From CAYVWB01 sp964455395 (GTDB lineage Bacteria; Desulfobacterota; Desulfovibrionia; Desulfovibrionales; Desulfovibrionaceae), in contig CAYVWB010000041.1 of the NCBI GenBank assembly GCA_964455395.1, forward strand, positions 1-40,627: a stretch of DNA of 40,627 nucleotides, given 5' to 3'. The notes under the pieces are model-generated. The model was not told the origin of the DNA. It was given only the letters and a program-made list of their open reading frames with translations, and did not search any database. Positions 14,028 through 23,895 of the stretch are shown here, piece by piece. Position 1 is the first letter of the stretch. Each line of letters begins with the position of its first letter. The translations under genes and the position numbers were made by a program.

Positions 14028-16085
14028 ATGACAACGGCTCTCGGTAAGGCAGCATGGGAATACTGGGGCAAGTTTGGTGTCCCGGTGTTCCCGTGCTCAT
14101 CAAACAAAAGACCATTAACGCCGCGCGGTTTCTATGACGCCGTGACGGACAAGGCGGCGGTGGAGGAGTTGTTCGCCGCCCACCCTAACGCGCGATATAT
14201 TGGTGCCGCCACTGGCAAGGACGCGGGGTTCTTTGTTATAGACTTCGATCTATACAAAGAAGATACCGACGCTATCGCTGTCAAGGATGAGTGGGAGAAA
14301 GACGGGTACCTACCTAAGACCCGTATCCATAAGACGAAATCCGGTGGGCTTCATTACCTCTATAGGATGCCTGTCAAATCCGACGTAAGAAACGGCGTCC
14401 CTGCCGATGGTATCGAGATCAGGGGGACGGGTGGCTATGTTATCGTACCTCCTAGCGTCGGCTATGAGGTTCTAGACGAGGCTACTATCGCGGAAGCGCC
14501 CGCAGCGTTGGTGGAGCATTTGCGCCGCGGGATCAGGAAATTCAATTCTAGCAGTTCCGATTACCTTGAAGGCGTGGTACTTGATGGGACAAACTTCCAT
14601 GAAGCGTTGATGTTGCTTGCGGCGAGGCGGCAGTCTGACAACGAGGACCGCGCCTCTACTCAAAGATACCTGATGTCTCTTATAGAGGCGTCCACTGCAT
14701 CTAACCCTGCGCACGCACGTCACGGGCGTTGGCTGGAGCTTACCAAGGACAGCGGAAGAGAACTGTCGAGGATTGTATCGTCCGCATATAACAAGTACAA
14801 TACGTCAGGATCTTCTCGCCGCTTGAAAGAAGCTAAGAAGCACGCTGAAGGTGAGCGCGTTGAGGAAGCCACCGAAGAAGATCAGGAGAAAGAAGGGTTT
14901 CGGAGAAGCTACGATCTTGCTAACATTCATTCCAGCGATCACGATAAACCATTCGTCGTGCACCCTCTTTTCATGGAGGGCGACGTTATCGTACTCTCCG
15001 CCGACCCCAAGGCCGGTAAGTCGCTGTTCGCTATGACCCTCGCCCTCCACATGGGGGCGGGGATTTCTCTGGGTAACCTGGTGCCGGTTCGCGAGACTGG
15101 GGAAGCCTCGCCCGTCCCTTGCGTCTATTTTGCTCTCGAAGGACAAAGCGCGCTGCGGCTGCGTATTCTAGCGTGGCTCAAAGAGACAGGTATGTCTCCA
15201 AAGGACGTAGCGGTGCACGTAGTAGAAGAAGGTATCGACTTTACTTCGCCGCGGTCTAGGAAGTATGTGGTGGATAATCTGGTAAGGTTGGAGGAGCAAT
15301 TTGTCGAAGCTGGCTACGGTCCCATCGGCCTCGTCGTTATCGACACGCTCACTAAAGCGATGCCGGGCAAGGATCAAAACAAGGTGGAGGACACGTCAGA
15401 AGTATTTGACATTGTACGGCATCTCCGAGACGCTGGCATCAACGCCTGCGTCATGTATCTCCACCATAACCGCCGTGATGGTGAGATGCCTCGCGGCAGT
15501 AGTAATATCATGGCGGAGCCTGACACGGTAATCAGCTTGAAGAAGCATGGTGATCGACTTCTTGACGGTAAGCCGGTCAACACCGTCGAGATGAATATCT
15601 ATATGGCGCGTGCTATCGACGACACATTCTCCGAACAATACGCCATTCAAGAGGTTGGTATCGGCGTAAACTCCCAAGGGATCGAGAGAAAGTCCGCCGT
15701 TCTGAAGCATGTGACGGTGAGTGTATCGAAGGACTATGCCTCCAAGGTCATGGATGACAAGTTGGCGGAGAAAACCGAAGCCAAGAAAGAAGCTGGCGAA
15801 GCCCAGTATTTCTACGACTGGCTTGGTGGTCTACTTGCCGATAAAGTCTACACCGTGGCAAGTATCGAAGATAGGATGTCGAATAACCAAAGAGTAGTTG
15901 ACTACTACAAAAACATGAAGCGAAAAGTGCGCTTCTCTAAAGACTCCAAGATTTGGTCACATATAATCAACCAGAACCCTCTAGTTGAGGTCACGTTCTC
16001 CATAGAAAATAAGGACGAAACAGCTAAGGGTGCCTTGCGTATACGAGGCACCCTTAACAAGGACGCTTATTCTGTGAAAAGGTAG
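14028..16085 (+). CDS. Bifunctional primase-polymerase fused to a RecA-like helicase
   Basis: A 685-aa two-domain protein. The N-terminal PrimPol domain shows VIDFD (D72, D74), SGGLH (H109) and a GIEIRGTGGYVIVPPS strand (128-143), the metal and nucleotide site of AEP-type primases. A charged linker (about 260-295) leads to a RepA/DnaB-type ATPase with Walker A ADPKAGKS (325-332), Walker B LVVIDT (435-440) and a HHNRR...RGSS loop (479-492). It can prime and unwind, replacing separate primase and helicase genes. The ribosome site GGAGG lies six bases before the ATG. It ends the early arm, its stop directly touching the stop of the convergent late arm. Confidence 0.9.
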   Translation: MTTALGKAAWEYWGKFGVPVFPCSSNKRPLTPRGFYDAVTDKAAVEELFAAHPNARYIGAATGKDAGFFVIDFDLYKEDTDAIAVKDEWEKDGYLPKTRIHKTKSGGLHYLYRMPVKSDVRNGVPADGIEIRGTGGYVIVPPSVGYEVLDEATIAEAPAALVEHLRRGIRKFNSSSSDYLEGVVLDGTNFHEALMLLAARRQSDNEDRASTQRYLMSLIEASTASNPAHARHGRWLELTKDSGRELSRIVSSAYNKYNTSGSSRRLKEAKKHAEGERVEEATEEDQEKEGFRRSYDLANIHSSDHDKPFVVHPLFMEGDVIVLSADPKAGKSLFAMTLALHMGAGISLGNLVPVRETGEASPVPCVYFALEGQSALRLRILAWLKETGMSPKDVAVHVVEEGIDFTSPRSRKYVVDNLVRLEEQFVEAGYGPIGLVVIDTLTKAMPGKDQNKVEDTSEVFDIVRHLRDAGINACVMYLHHNRRDGEMPRGSSNIMAEPDTVISLKKHGDRLLDGKPVNTVEMNIYMARAIDDTFSEQYAIQEVGIGVNSQGIERKSAVLKHVTVSVSKDYASKVMDDKLAEKTEAKKEAGEAQYFYDWLGGLLADKVYTVASIEDRMSNNQRVVDYYKNMKRKVRFSKDSKIWSHIINQNPLVEVTFSIENKDETAKGALRIRGTLNKDAYSVKR
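16025..16056. other. 11-bp perfect inverted repeat near the convergent junction
   Basis: taagggtgcct (16025-16035) and aggcaccctta (16046-16056) form a perfect stem with a 10-base loop inside the last codons of the PrimPol gene. There is no T-run, so it is not a standard terminator. Its position 30 bp before the convergent stops suggests a role in ending or stabilising the two messages. Confidence 0.6.
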
Positions 16086-18575
16086 TTACTTCAACATCTC
16101 GACATCGGTGGGCTGTGGGTCAAACACGCTAGCGTCCAGAAGGCCGGCGCCGCCCGCTGTTCCAGCGACGGTTGGGCCAAACTGGATATTCCCTGCGGCC
16201 TGTTGGATATTATTCATCGAGAAGCCGTAGGGATCAGGTATGCCGAGTGGTTCTGCTTCTGGTCGAGTCGTACCAACCATATAGTCAAACAAAACATCCG
16301 CGGGTCCCGACGTATTGTCTCGCGCGTTGCGTCCGACGATCTCGCGAATCGCTGAGATGCGGCCCGTCATGGAAACATTACCGACGCTTCCTGGACCGAG
16401 GGCGAAGAGGCTGTCGATACCTTCCCGAAGATACCGCTCCGCTGCGGGCATCTCAAATGCTTCTCTCGACGCCCCGTAAGCCTCGAAGAACTTCTCCGCA
16501 GCAAGGTTCTGAGCGTGTAGGTCGGCAAGATCTTCTATAAACTCATCGAATACCTTGGAACCGTCTTGGTCCACACCGAGGCGAAAAAGGTCCTTGATCT
16601 TCTTCTGGGCATCTTCAGCGGTGCGAAGGCTCCTGCCCTTGTCGGTGATACCGCCGAGAAAATTGATAAAACCTTCTGCGCCGCTTCTATCACGAGACTG
16701 GCGAAGGTTGCTGAAGGCACCGTCTACAAAGGCATCAAACTTAACTCTGTCTGCGCCCTTATACTTCTTTTTCAAATCCTGAAGGAGAGAGGCGAAGTCG
16801 CTGGCTTCCATCTGTTGGAAAGCCTTAGCGCCTTCTTCGAAGTTTTCTTCTGATGATCTTGCTCTTTCCAACTTGTTTAGATAATAACGCGGGTTGCCTG
16901 GGCTCTTAGGACCTAGTAGCTCTGTCAGACTGTCCCTAAGCTTGATGACTTCTCCCTGCGAGGCAGTTTTCACCGCCGATGAACTGGTAGCAACATCTTC
17001 CACGATGTCACCAATCTGGTGGCGGAAGTTAAGAACCGCGCCGGGCTGAAGTTTACGCTCAAGTGCGAGGTAAATCTGAGGGTCCGTCATGGAATTGAAC
17101 GTCTCCTCAAACTGGTCTGGCGAAAGGTTACGGAACTTGGGGTGCGCCCGCGCCGATGCCTTCAGAACTTGCTCGCGAAACCGCCTCCTGATTTCGTCTC
17201 CTAGCGGGACAAGCCCCTTGGATATAGCCTCGGTACCCTCCTTGCTGGGCGACGCCGAGAAAAGATTGCTGAGGGTTTCGTAGAACCTATCGCCGTCCAA
17301 CCACTTGTTGACGTCGTTCTGAGTGCGGGTCTTGTAACCGTCGAGCCACTTGCTGACGGACTTTGAGGCTCTCTGAGCCTCATTCTGATACTGCCCTAAG
17401 GTACGCCGTGTACCAAAGGGTGAGATGAGGTGGCTGTTGATCAGACTCATAGCGGTGTCGTCATAAGATGACAACCTTTTGCCCATGAGGTCCGCAGTTT
17501 TTGCATAGATGCGACGGTCAGGGGTGGTGGAAACCCGATCTAGGAAATCCTTGAAAAGCGGGAGCGTACGGCCACCCGGAGCGGTCACGGTTTCCGACAG
17601 GATTTTACCTTCCGGCACACTACCGATGTCTCGCACGAAGTCGTCAAGCTTATAGGTACCGGCTTGGCGACCAAGCTTCTTCTCAATCGGGTTCGCCATA
17701 CCAGGACCGGGGGCGTCGAACATATCCAACATTCCCTCCGAAGCTTCCTCGAAAGGGTTTGGTGCCATTCTGGTAGATGAAGTGCTGGCTAGTGTTTCGT
17801 CCACGAGGTTAGGCGTCTCCATCAGCTTCTTGGCGCGACCGCTCTTGCCAATCTTTTTGAGGGCGCTAGCCCCATAACCAAGAATACCACCAAGGGCTGC
17901 GCCTGCACCTCCTGAAAGCAACGCAGTCTGTAGAGCGTTATCCATGTTTGTCTCGCCGGAGCCTACTCCTTCGGAGACGCCAAGCGCCGCTGCTCCGGCT
18001 CCGGGAGCAACCACGTTTCTTCCAAACGAGTTACGAGTAAGAAACTTTCCGGTCTGCTGGACGCCGGGGATATTTCTCAAAGCAGCAGGAAGTGCCTTTG
18101 CACCTGCGGCGGCACCCTGAAGTCCCTTGGAAATCGGGATCATGGACAGGGCGGCACCCGCAGCGGTGGAACCAACCCTTTGGATGGTTGACAAATCTGC
18201 CCGCTCGTCGCGCATCGTCTTGCGGACATCTTCAATGGATCGCCCGCTTACCGCCGAGCGAAGAAGCTGTTCAACCCCACCTGAGATACCTGCGGTCGGA
18301 ATGTTAATGGTGTCGAGGAAGGCGCGGCGAGCGTTATCATCCGTCGCAACTTGGCGACCAAGTCCAACAGGTCCCATGCCTGTGATAGCGTCGAAGGCTC
18401 CACGGATAGGGCCCTCTCCTGGGAGGCGGATACCCCAGCCGCCCCCTTCTCCAGTAGCGTCGCTACCCGGCTCCTGTACGGGTCGAGCCTTACCGCCCCG
18501 CTCCTCACGAAGTCTAGCGTCGCGAGCGAGTTCGACTTCGAGCCCACGTTCTTTGATCAACTCTTCGACGGTCAT
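16086..18575 (-). CDS. Large internal virion (ejection) protein, 829 aa
   Basis: It is the last gene of the late arm. Residues 1-20 (MTVEELIKERGLEVELARDA) are shared with the 68-aa membrane protein at 5127-5333. Gly/Ala-rich amphipathic or hydrophobic helices follow (about 120-255), then a long charged helical region to about 700. No enzyme motif was found. Large helical proteins at the end of podovirus late operons are usually ejected with the DNA to build a channel across the envelope, as with T7 gp15/gp16. The ATG has GGAG at nine bases. The stop TAA touches the PrimPol stop. Assignment is by position and composition. Confidence 0.7.
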   Translation of the reverse strand: MTVEELIKERGLEVELARDARLREERGGKARPVQEPGSDATGEGGGWGIRLPGEGPIRGAFDAITGMGPVGLGRQVATDDNARRAFLDTINIPTAGISGGVEQLLRSAVSGRSIEDVRKTMRDERADLSTIQRVGSTAAGAALSMIPISKGLQGAAAGAKALPAALRNIPGVQQTGKFLTRNSFGRNVVAPGAGAAALGVSEGVGSGETNMDNALQTALLSGGAGAALGGILGYGASALKKIGKSGRAKKLMETPNLVDETLASTSSTRMAPNPFEEASEGMLDMFDAPGPGMANPIEKKLGRQAGTYKLDDFVRDIGSVPEGKILSETVTAPGGRTLPLFKDFLDRVSTTPDRRIYAKTADLMGKRLSSYDDTAMSLINSHLISPFGTRRTLGQYQNEAQRASKSVSKWLDGYKTRTQNDVNKWLDGDRFYETLSNLFSASPSKEGTEAISKGLVPLGDEIRRRFREQVLKASARAHPKFRNLSPDQFEETFNSMTDPQIYLALERKLQPGAVLNFRHQIGDIVEDVATSSSAVKTASQGEVIKLRDSLTELLGPKSPGNPRYYLNKLERARSSEENFEEGAKAFQQMEASDFASLLQDLKKKYKGADRVKFDAFVDGAFSNLRQSRDRSGAEGFINFLGGITDKGRSLRTAEDAQKKIKDLFRLGVDQDGSKVFDEFIEDLADLHAQNLAAEKFFEAYGASREAFEMPAAERYLREGIDSLFALGPGSVGNVSMTGRISAIREIVGRNARDNTSGPADVLFDYMVGTTRPEAEPLGIPDPYGFSMNNIQQAAGNIQFGPTVAGTAGGAGLLDASVFDPQPTDVEMLK

Positions 18576-18580
18576 GGTGG

Positions 18581-21500
18581 CTACTCCGATTGTAGTTCGA
18601 TGATTTCATTCATAATTTTTCGGCTGCTTTCCTTGGTGAAAGCGTTACCATTCCTGTCATAGAGGATTGTATTTTGGTCAATTAGCCCTCTCTGATACGC
18701 TTTCCACAAGTTATCAGCATCGAAGCTAATCCTAAAGATGACGGGCTGGGTTCTGAGATCGCCCGCCTCCTCCATATCGACCCACTCCTGCCTGCGGCGG
18801 TCAAAGTCAGCGACGCTCTCATACCCCCTCATGTGCTGTTCGTATGCCTGATACCTCTTGGCGAGGCTGAGCATACCATTAACAGCGGCAAGGGCAGCCT
18901 CTTCTGTTGTGTTGGCGTCCGCAATCTGCTGAGAGATTTTCTGGACATCAATATTAGAGGTAGCGCCGGGCGTCCTCGGAAGGTTCGGGAACAACCTAGC
19001 CGCAAAAGCCTCGAACTGCTGTCTTGTTTTAATAGTCTCTTTGTTGACCCCGAGGGTGTCCGACACAAGATTTGTGAACGGACCAAAGAACGAAACAGCC
19101 GGACCCGAAATATCTAGTCCTTCATCCATAGCGTGAGTAATAGTGTCTTTCAGACCTTCTAGGGCAGGTACCAGATCTTTAGTGGACCTAGCTTTCTCGG
19201 AAATAGCCGAAAATTCGTCCTTGATCATTCCGAGTTTCTGGTCCATAACTCCTTGCTGTTCCGGACTAGGAAACGCTGTCCTAAATGCTTCTTGCTGAGT
19301 AGCGCCTGTAATGTTGGCGATCGCCGTTGTCTCGCGGATGCTATCCGGCGGGGTCGCTAACTGTTCGATAGTAGCAAACTGCTCATCGGTGATACCTCGA
19401 TCTGGATCGAGACGATCCAAAATATCACCGATAGCCCTCGCCTGGCTATACATACCGTGTTGGATCGCGTTTTGTTGCAGCGCCTCCGCAAACACGCGGT
19501 TAGATACACGCCGTTCCTTTGCACTCTGCCGATCCGCAAGATCGACACGACGCCGCTCAAGTAGGTCATTGGTGGAGGATTGATACCTTAGGTCCTGACC
19601 ACGCATCTCTACGTTGCGCTCCTGCCCGGCTCCGATCAGGTCAGCAACAATCTTACCGCCATTAGCTTCTGGGTCGGTGAGTTGTGCAGCAGTGGCCGCG
19701 ATCTCGGCAGGATGGAGCCCAAGGTCATTAGGATCACCACCAAGAATACCTTGCGGTTGCTCGCGCATAAAAGGCGGCGGTACTAAATCAATATCCGCTT
19801 GCTCACCGATAGCCGGGTTGCCGCCAATGGACTTAGGGCTAAGCAACATGCTGTCGCTTTGAGGCTGCGGCTGTCCTCCACCACCTCCCAACAACATCTT
19901 AGTAAGTGCAGCGTTCTGTTCGGCCTGCGCAGCCCTTCGAGCCTCGTCCTGCTGGAGTTGTTGTGCAGCGATCTCGGCCTCACGAGCGAGACGCTCCTGC
20001 TCCGCGGCGAACTTCCTCTCATCGAGGGCGTGCTGCTCTTGTTTCAGACCAAGGCGATCCCTACCAAGCCCAATCTCAGCCTCTCTGAAACCAGCGGTGC
20101 GCTCGAATTGCTCCTCGTCAACAGTCATACCGCGGGCGGCGAGGGCAGCATCAAACTTCTGTTTGGCAAGCTGAAGCTGTCGAAGGCGATAGGCCTCCTT
20201 CTCGCGGCGGCGTCGTGCTTCCGCCTCCATCACAGCAGACAAATCAACACTTTCACCCGCGCCAATCTGCGATAGAGCGGTACCGATACCCATGAGCGCC
20301 GGAGAGAACCGCCCAAACATGCGGCTTGGTTCCTGGTAAGGCGTATTCATCTCTTCGATAGCAGCGGCGTATTCTTCAATCATCCCCTGCGGCGTCAATT
20401 CACCACCCGCTGAAGGAACGATATTTGGTGCCATTTGCGCGAGGATTGCGTCGATACCGCCCTTCTCGCCGTTACCTGCCACGGGGACTTGACCGGGTGG
20501 CATTGCAGGATTGTCGATCCTACGTGGAAGAGTGTCCGGGTTGTAGCCGGTGGTCGAGCCCTGCAACGGGTCGTCCGTCCGCCTCGGAAACATATCTGGG
20601 TTGTAGCCGGGAGGCGGGTTGAACCCCTGAATACCGTAGGGAGCGTTGTTTGGGTTTGGTGGGCGAGGCACCGGCATCATAGGGTTTTCGAGAGGACCGC
20701 CTGGGTTGATTGGAACGCCCCCTTCCGGCGGCATCGGCCCCTGCATGGGTGGGCGCTGCCGGTTCTTACGCGGAAACGGGATGGGCGGGTAAGCACCTCC
20801 CGGCTCGATTGGTGCTCCCTTAGTAAAGAAATCTTGTTGGGCAGCGAGGGCAGCCGCCGCGGGGCTGCTGCCCTCAAGCATGGCAAGCGCCTGTTGACGG
20901 CCAATCTTATAGTCCGCGTTCAAGACATTGTCTTGAATACCTCGGATGATAGGATTGTCGATAAGAGCGTTACCGGCTCGTTTGGTTGCTTCACGGACAG
21001 TCGTACCAACATCCCTACCCATCGGAGAAGATGCTATCTCTTGACCGAAATCCTGAGCGAGAGCGGCGACAGTGTTTCGCGGTCTTTCGCTGGGGGGTGG
21101 GGTCGCGCTCTCGTTCCCGCTGCCAATAACAGTACCGCTAGCCTCAAACAAGTTAGTCGGCATACCTTCGATGATAGAAGCTAGCTTAGAGGAATAGTTA
21201 GGATCGGTGGCATAACCTGACGCCTGCAATGCCGCAAGCTGCGCCTCCAACCCATCCGCTTCGAGGAGTGCGTTATAGCGAGGATTAGTGTTGAGAAAGT
21301 CAGCGTAGTCGAGCGCGCTCTCTTCTGGGCTGTCGTATCCGCGGAAGCTGGCAGTAGTCCTTACAGGCTTACCATTTACAACTTCAGTGGTGGCATAGTT
21401 GCTACCACCTACTCTACCGTGAGATTTGATACCAAAATAATTATTGTTTGGTGCGCTCTTACCATAGCCTGTTTCGAGAGCAGCCTGCGCCATGATGATG

Positions 21501-22144
21501 CGCGGATCAACTCCAGTACGGCGAGACGCCTCAAGGACGCCCGGAAGCATAGACTGATAAAACTTATCCTGTCTGCTCATCGGCCGCCTCGTTGGTGCTC
21601 TAACTGGTCCTCCGCCGGAGCTAATCTGATACCCGGCGTTCTCCCAAAGCCTACGCTGTTCGTTGGTGAGGCCGGTCTCCCAAGAGCCGCCTGCCATTCC
21701 CAGTCTAGATGATCCGGCGAGGTCAAACTGCATGGTGTCGAGGGAACCATACCTGTTTGGGTCGCCGCTGAAATAGCCGCCCCAACGAAACGCTTTTTCC
21801 AATTCGGGGTAAAGTTCTTTCTGGACTTCTCTGGCAACCTTAGCAAACTCTTCATAAGCACCGAAGCCCTCGGCAGCACCGCGGGCGGAAGCCTGATTGA
21901 TACCTCCAGCACCGTGGGGAATGCGATTACCATTCTCGTCAATCAGCCAAAGGTCAATAGCGAGGCCCCTATTGTGCGCGCTACCGCTCCGCCGCCTCTT
22001 TTCCGCGCCGCTTCTTATTTCAACCTTGGTGCCACTACGTCGCGCGGCCTCCTCAATGATCCTCCGCAGCTTAGGATCAACGCCCTCCCATTCTGAAATA
22101 GGGACGCGGTTCTCATTCAGGAAAACGTAGTCAGTAACGTGCAT
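18581..22144 (-). CDS. Giant ejection protein with two cell-wall domains, 1187 aa
   Basis: Residues 1-145 resemble M15-type (VanY/endolysin) peptidases: HNRGLAID supplies H57 and D64, and a RWGGYF segment follows. The last metal ligand position reads MQFD, with Gln139 in place of the usual His. Residues 190-328 are a FlgJ-type glucosaminidase, with ALETGYGKS (catalytic E224), FGIK and GYATDPNYSSKL. A Pro/Gly/Asn-rich stretch in the middle repeats GYNPD..PRR, and the rest is long charged helices. It is probably a virion-carried enzyme that opens peptidoglycan during DNA entry. It lies between the DUF1353-like gene and the 829-aa gene. Confidence 0.8.
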   Translation of the reverse strand: MHVTDYVFLNENRVPISEWEGVDPKLRRIIEEAARRSGTKVEIRSGAEKRRRSGSAHNRGLAIDLWLIDENGNRIPHGAGGINQASARGAAEGFGAYEEFAKVAREVQKELYPELEKAFRWGGYFSGDPNRYGSLDTMQFDLAGSSRLGMAGGSWETGLTNEQRRLWENAGYQISSGGGPVRAPTRRPMSRQDKFYQSMLPGVLEASRRTGVDPRIIMAQAALETGYGKSAPNNNYFGIKSHGRVGGSNYATTEVVNGKPVRTTASFRGYDSPEESALDYADFLNTNPRYNALLEADGLEAQLAALQASGYATDPNYSSKLASIIEGMPTNLFEASGTVIGSGNESATPPPSERPRNTVAALAQDFGQEIASSPMGRDVGTTVREATKRAGNALIDNPIIRGIQDNVLNADYKIGRQQALAMLEGSSPAAAALAAQQDFFTKGAPIEPGGAYPPIPFPRKNRQRPPMQGPMPPEGGVPINPGGPLENPMMPVPRPPNPNNAPYGIQGFNPPPGYNPDMFPRRTDDPLQGSTTGYNPDTLPRRIDNPAMPPGQVPVAGNGEKGGIDAILAQMAPNIVPSAGGELTPQGMIEEYAAAIEEMNTPYQEPSRMFGRFSPALMGIGTALSQIGAGESVDLSAVMEAEARRRREKEAYRLRQLQLAKQKFDAALAARGMTVDEEQFERTAGFREAEIGLGRDRLGLKQEQHALDERKFAAEQERLAREAEIAAQQLQQDEARRAAQAEQNAALTKMLLGGGGGQPQPQSDSMLLSPKSIGGNPAIGEQADIDLVPPPFMREQPQGILGGDPNDLGLHPAEIAATAAQLTDPEANGGKIVADLIGAGQERNVEMRGQDLRYQSSTNDLLERRRVDLADRQSAKERRVSNRVFAEALQQNAIQHGMYSQARAIGDILDRLDPDRGITDEQFATIEQLATPPDSIRETTAIANITGATQQEAFRTAFPSPEQQGVMDQKLGMIKDEFSAISEKARSTKDLVPALEGLKDTITHAMDEGLDISGPAVSFFGPFTNLVSDTLGVNKETIKTRQQFEAFAARLFPNLPRTPGATSNIDVQKISQQIADANTTEEAALAAVNGMLSLAKRYQAYEQHMRGYESVADFDRRRQEWVDMEEAGDLRTQPVIFRISFDADNLWKAYQRGLIDQNTILYDRNGNAFTKESSRKIMNEIIELQSE

Positions 22145-22166
22145 AGCGACACCATGTATCTTTCAG

Positions 22167-22508
22167 TTACCGAGTTGCGGGCCAACCAGCCCTCCAAGCC
22201 AACGGAAACACGGTCCACGATGCGACCTTGGCTCCCACGATATACCACCAAGGAGCGCTGTGGTTGCGTAGCATACGGAAGAAAACATCGTCCGCCATCT
22301 TCATCGTAACCCACGGAGGCCGTGTCTGCTTATCGTACAGATAATCATGGATCAACGTGGCAGCGAGGTTCCAGTCTCGTGTTGGACCAAGCGAAGAACC
22401 ATCCCACTTGAAGCCTGGGGGTATCTTGACAGTTCTCCCGCCAACAAGAAAGACCACACTCTCTTCGATGGTCCAAGTGTTGCGACCTATTTTGATATAA
22501 CCATCCAT
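22167..22508 (-). CDS. DUF1353-like small protein, 113 aa
   Basis: The sequence IPPGFKWDGSSLG (about 29-41) followed by ATLIHDYLYDK (about 50-60) is the signature of DUF1353, a small phage protein family of unknown function often placed near tail or lysis genes. The C-terminus is hydrophobic and aromatic (HSAPWWYIVGAKVASWTVFPLAW), which suggests membrane contact. The ATG follows GGAG at six or seven bases. Its place among ejection-protein genes suggests a virion or envelope role. Confidence 0.75.
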   Translation of the reverse strand: MDGYIKIGRNTWTIEESVVFLVGGRTVKIPPGFKWDGSSLGPTRDWNLAATLIHDYLYDKQTRPPWVTMKMADDVFFRMLRNHSAPWWYIVGAKVASWTVFPLAWRAGWPATR

Positions 22509-22525
22509 TTTATAACTCCATCTTA

Positions 22526-23893
22526 TTACCCAAGGCCCGGAAACAGGGATAGTCCTTGGAACAACCCGCCTAGGATGCTAAGAGGGCTCGGCGAAGTTCT
22601 AGTTACGGTATCCGTCTTTGAATTAGTAAGACGGGAACCGGGGTTCATACCAAGGCTCGTCAGTCGCAGGTTGAGAAGTCTTTCAGGGTTGCTGATATAT
22701 TCCTGGACCTGTCCTCCAGCTTGGCCAACAATAGCCTGCGTCAAGGCTCTTGCGATTTCGCCCTGTTGCTGCTGCTGTCCAGTAATAAGCGAACCGATAG
22801 ACACACCCTGACTGCTTAGGTCACTGAGAGTTTTGGCGATAGCCAAACTATTTGCGACTTGACTATCAGTACGACCAGCGTTGAACTCCCTCGCCCTATT
22901 CGCAGCCGCAGTATTGGTGAACACCCTTTCGGTGTTGTTTGCTACATTGGTGTCGATGGCACCTTGGCGACGGCGAGCGTCTTGTTCAGCCCTCTGCGCT
23001 TCGAGGAGCCTATACGCCTCTCTTTCGGCATTAACAGCAGCAGCGTTAAGCTCGCGAGCCCGCTGCACGTTACCAGCGTTAAACTCTCTCGCCGCCTGCT
23101 CCCGCATAGCGTTGGCTTCTTGGCGATTAAACTGTTGGATAGCGTTAAACTGTCTAGCTTCATTGGACATCCCGACATTGAATTGGTCAGTGACCATTTC
23201 ATTCTGAATGTCTTGTGCAGACAGCCCTGCTGCCGTATCGAAGCCCTGCCTCCTAAGATCCGCGGTAGTGTTAGCGATGACATCCATCGCGTTGCGGTTT
23301 GTTTCAGCTTCTGTTAACCCGTGCCGGCCTCCACCGAAAGCCCCCGCCCCGACAGCGTCAGCGCGCACCCTTTCGAGGGCCATGCGGCGAGACCTGTCAA
23401 CGTCGCTGACAACTCGGTCAACGACGTTTTGCTCATATGGGTTCATGTAGTCGTCAATACCCTGATAGATTGCATCAGGGTCTTGCGCCCCTAGAGGATT
23501 GTATGTTGGTGCTACACCTGCCGCGGCACCTTGCATACCCGCCGGGCCTACGCTAGACACGTCATGTCGGTAAACCGGCCTAGACCATGCCGCACGAGAT
23601 CGAGGGAGCGATCCTGCGGGCATATAGACTGGTCTATACATACCGCCACCATTCCTAGTGGCGAACGCGCTAGCCTGCCCAACAGCACCCAACGCCCCCG
23701 AGTAGGCCCCGGCGGCCTGCCCGTAGACATTGGGGTTGTTAGGAAACATCATGCCCCTTTGAGGATACGGTGTAGGCTGAGGGTATGTAGCGGCCGGTAT
23801 CTGCGGGCCAACCGCACCCTGAGCGTTAACCGTAGGAGGCTCTTCGTAAGTGCTTGGCGGAAAACTAGGTCCGCCTCCTCCACCACCACCCAT
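22526..23893 (-). CDS. Internal virion/ejection-type protein, 455 aa
   Basis: It starts with a poly-Gly stretch (MGGGGGGG) and a Pro/Tyr-rich region (to about 125), then becomes a long Ala/Arg/Glu/Asn-rich helix. The helix holds recurrent modules such as REFNAGNVQ and REFNAGRTD, and it ends in a hydrophobic segment. No enzyme motif was found. This composition matches the T7 gp14-like internal proteins that enter the cell with the DNA. It follows the 206-aa gene after a two-base gap. Function is inferred from composition and position. Confidence 0.6.
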   Translation of the reverse strand: MGGGGGGGPSFPPSTYEEPPTVNAQGAVGPQIPAATYPQPTPYPQRGMMFPNNPNVYGQAAGAYSGALGAVGQASAFATRNGGGMYRPVYMPAGSLPRSRAAWSRPVYRHDVSSVGPAGMQGAAAGVAPTYNPLGAQDPDAIYQGIDDYMNPYEQNVVDRVVSDVDRSRRMALERVRADAVGAGAFGGGRHGLTEAETNRNAMDVIANTTADLRRQGFDTAAGLSAQDIQNEMVTDQFNVGMSNEARQFNAIQQFNRQEANAMREQAAREFNAGNVQRARELNAAAVNAEREAYRLLEAQRAEQDARRRQGAIDTNVANNTERVFTNTAAANRAREFNAGRTDSQVANSLAIAKTLSDLSSQGVSIGSLITGQQQQQGEIARALTQAIVGQAGGQVQEYISNPERLLNLRLTSLGMNPGSRLTNSKTDTVTRTSPSPLSILGGLFQGLSLFPGLG

Positions 23894-23895
23894 GA

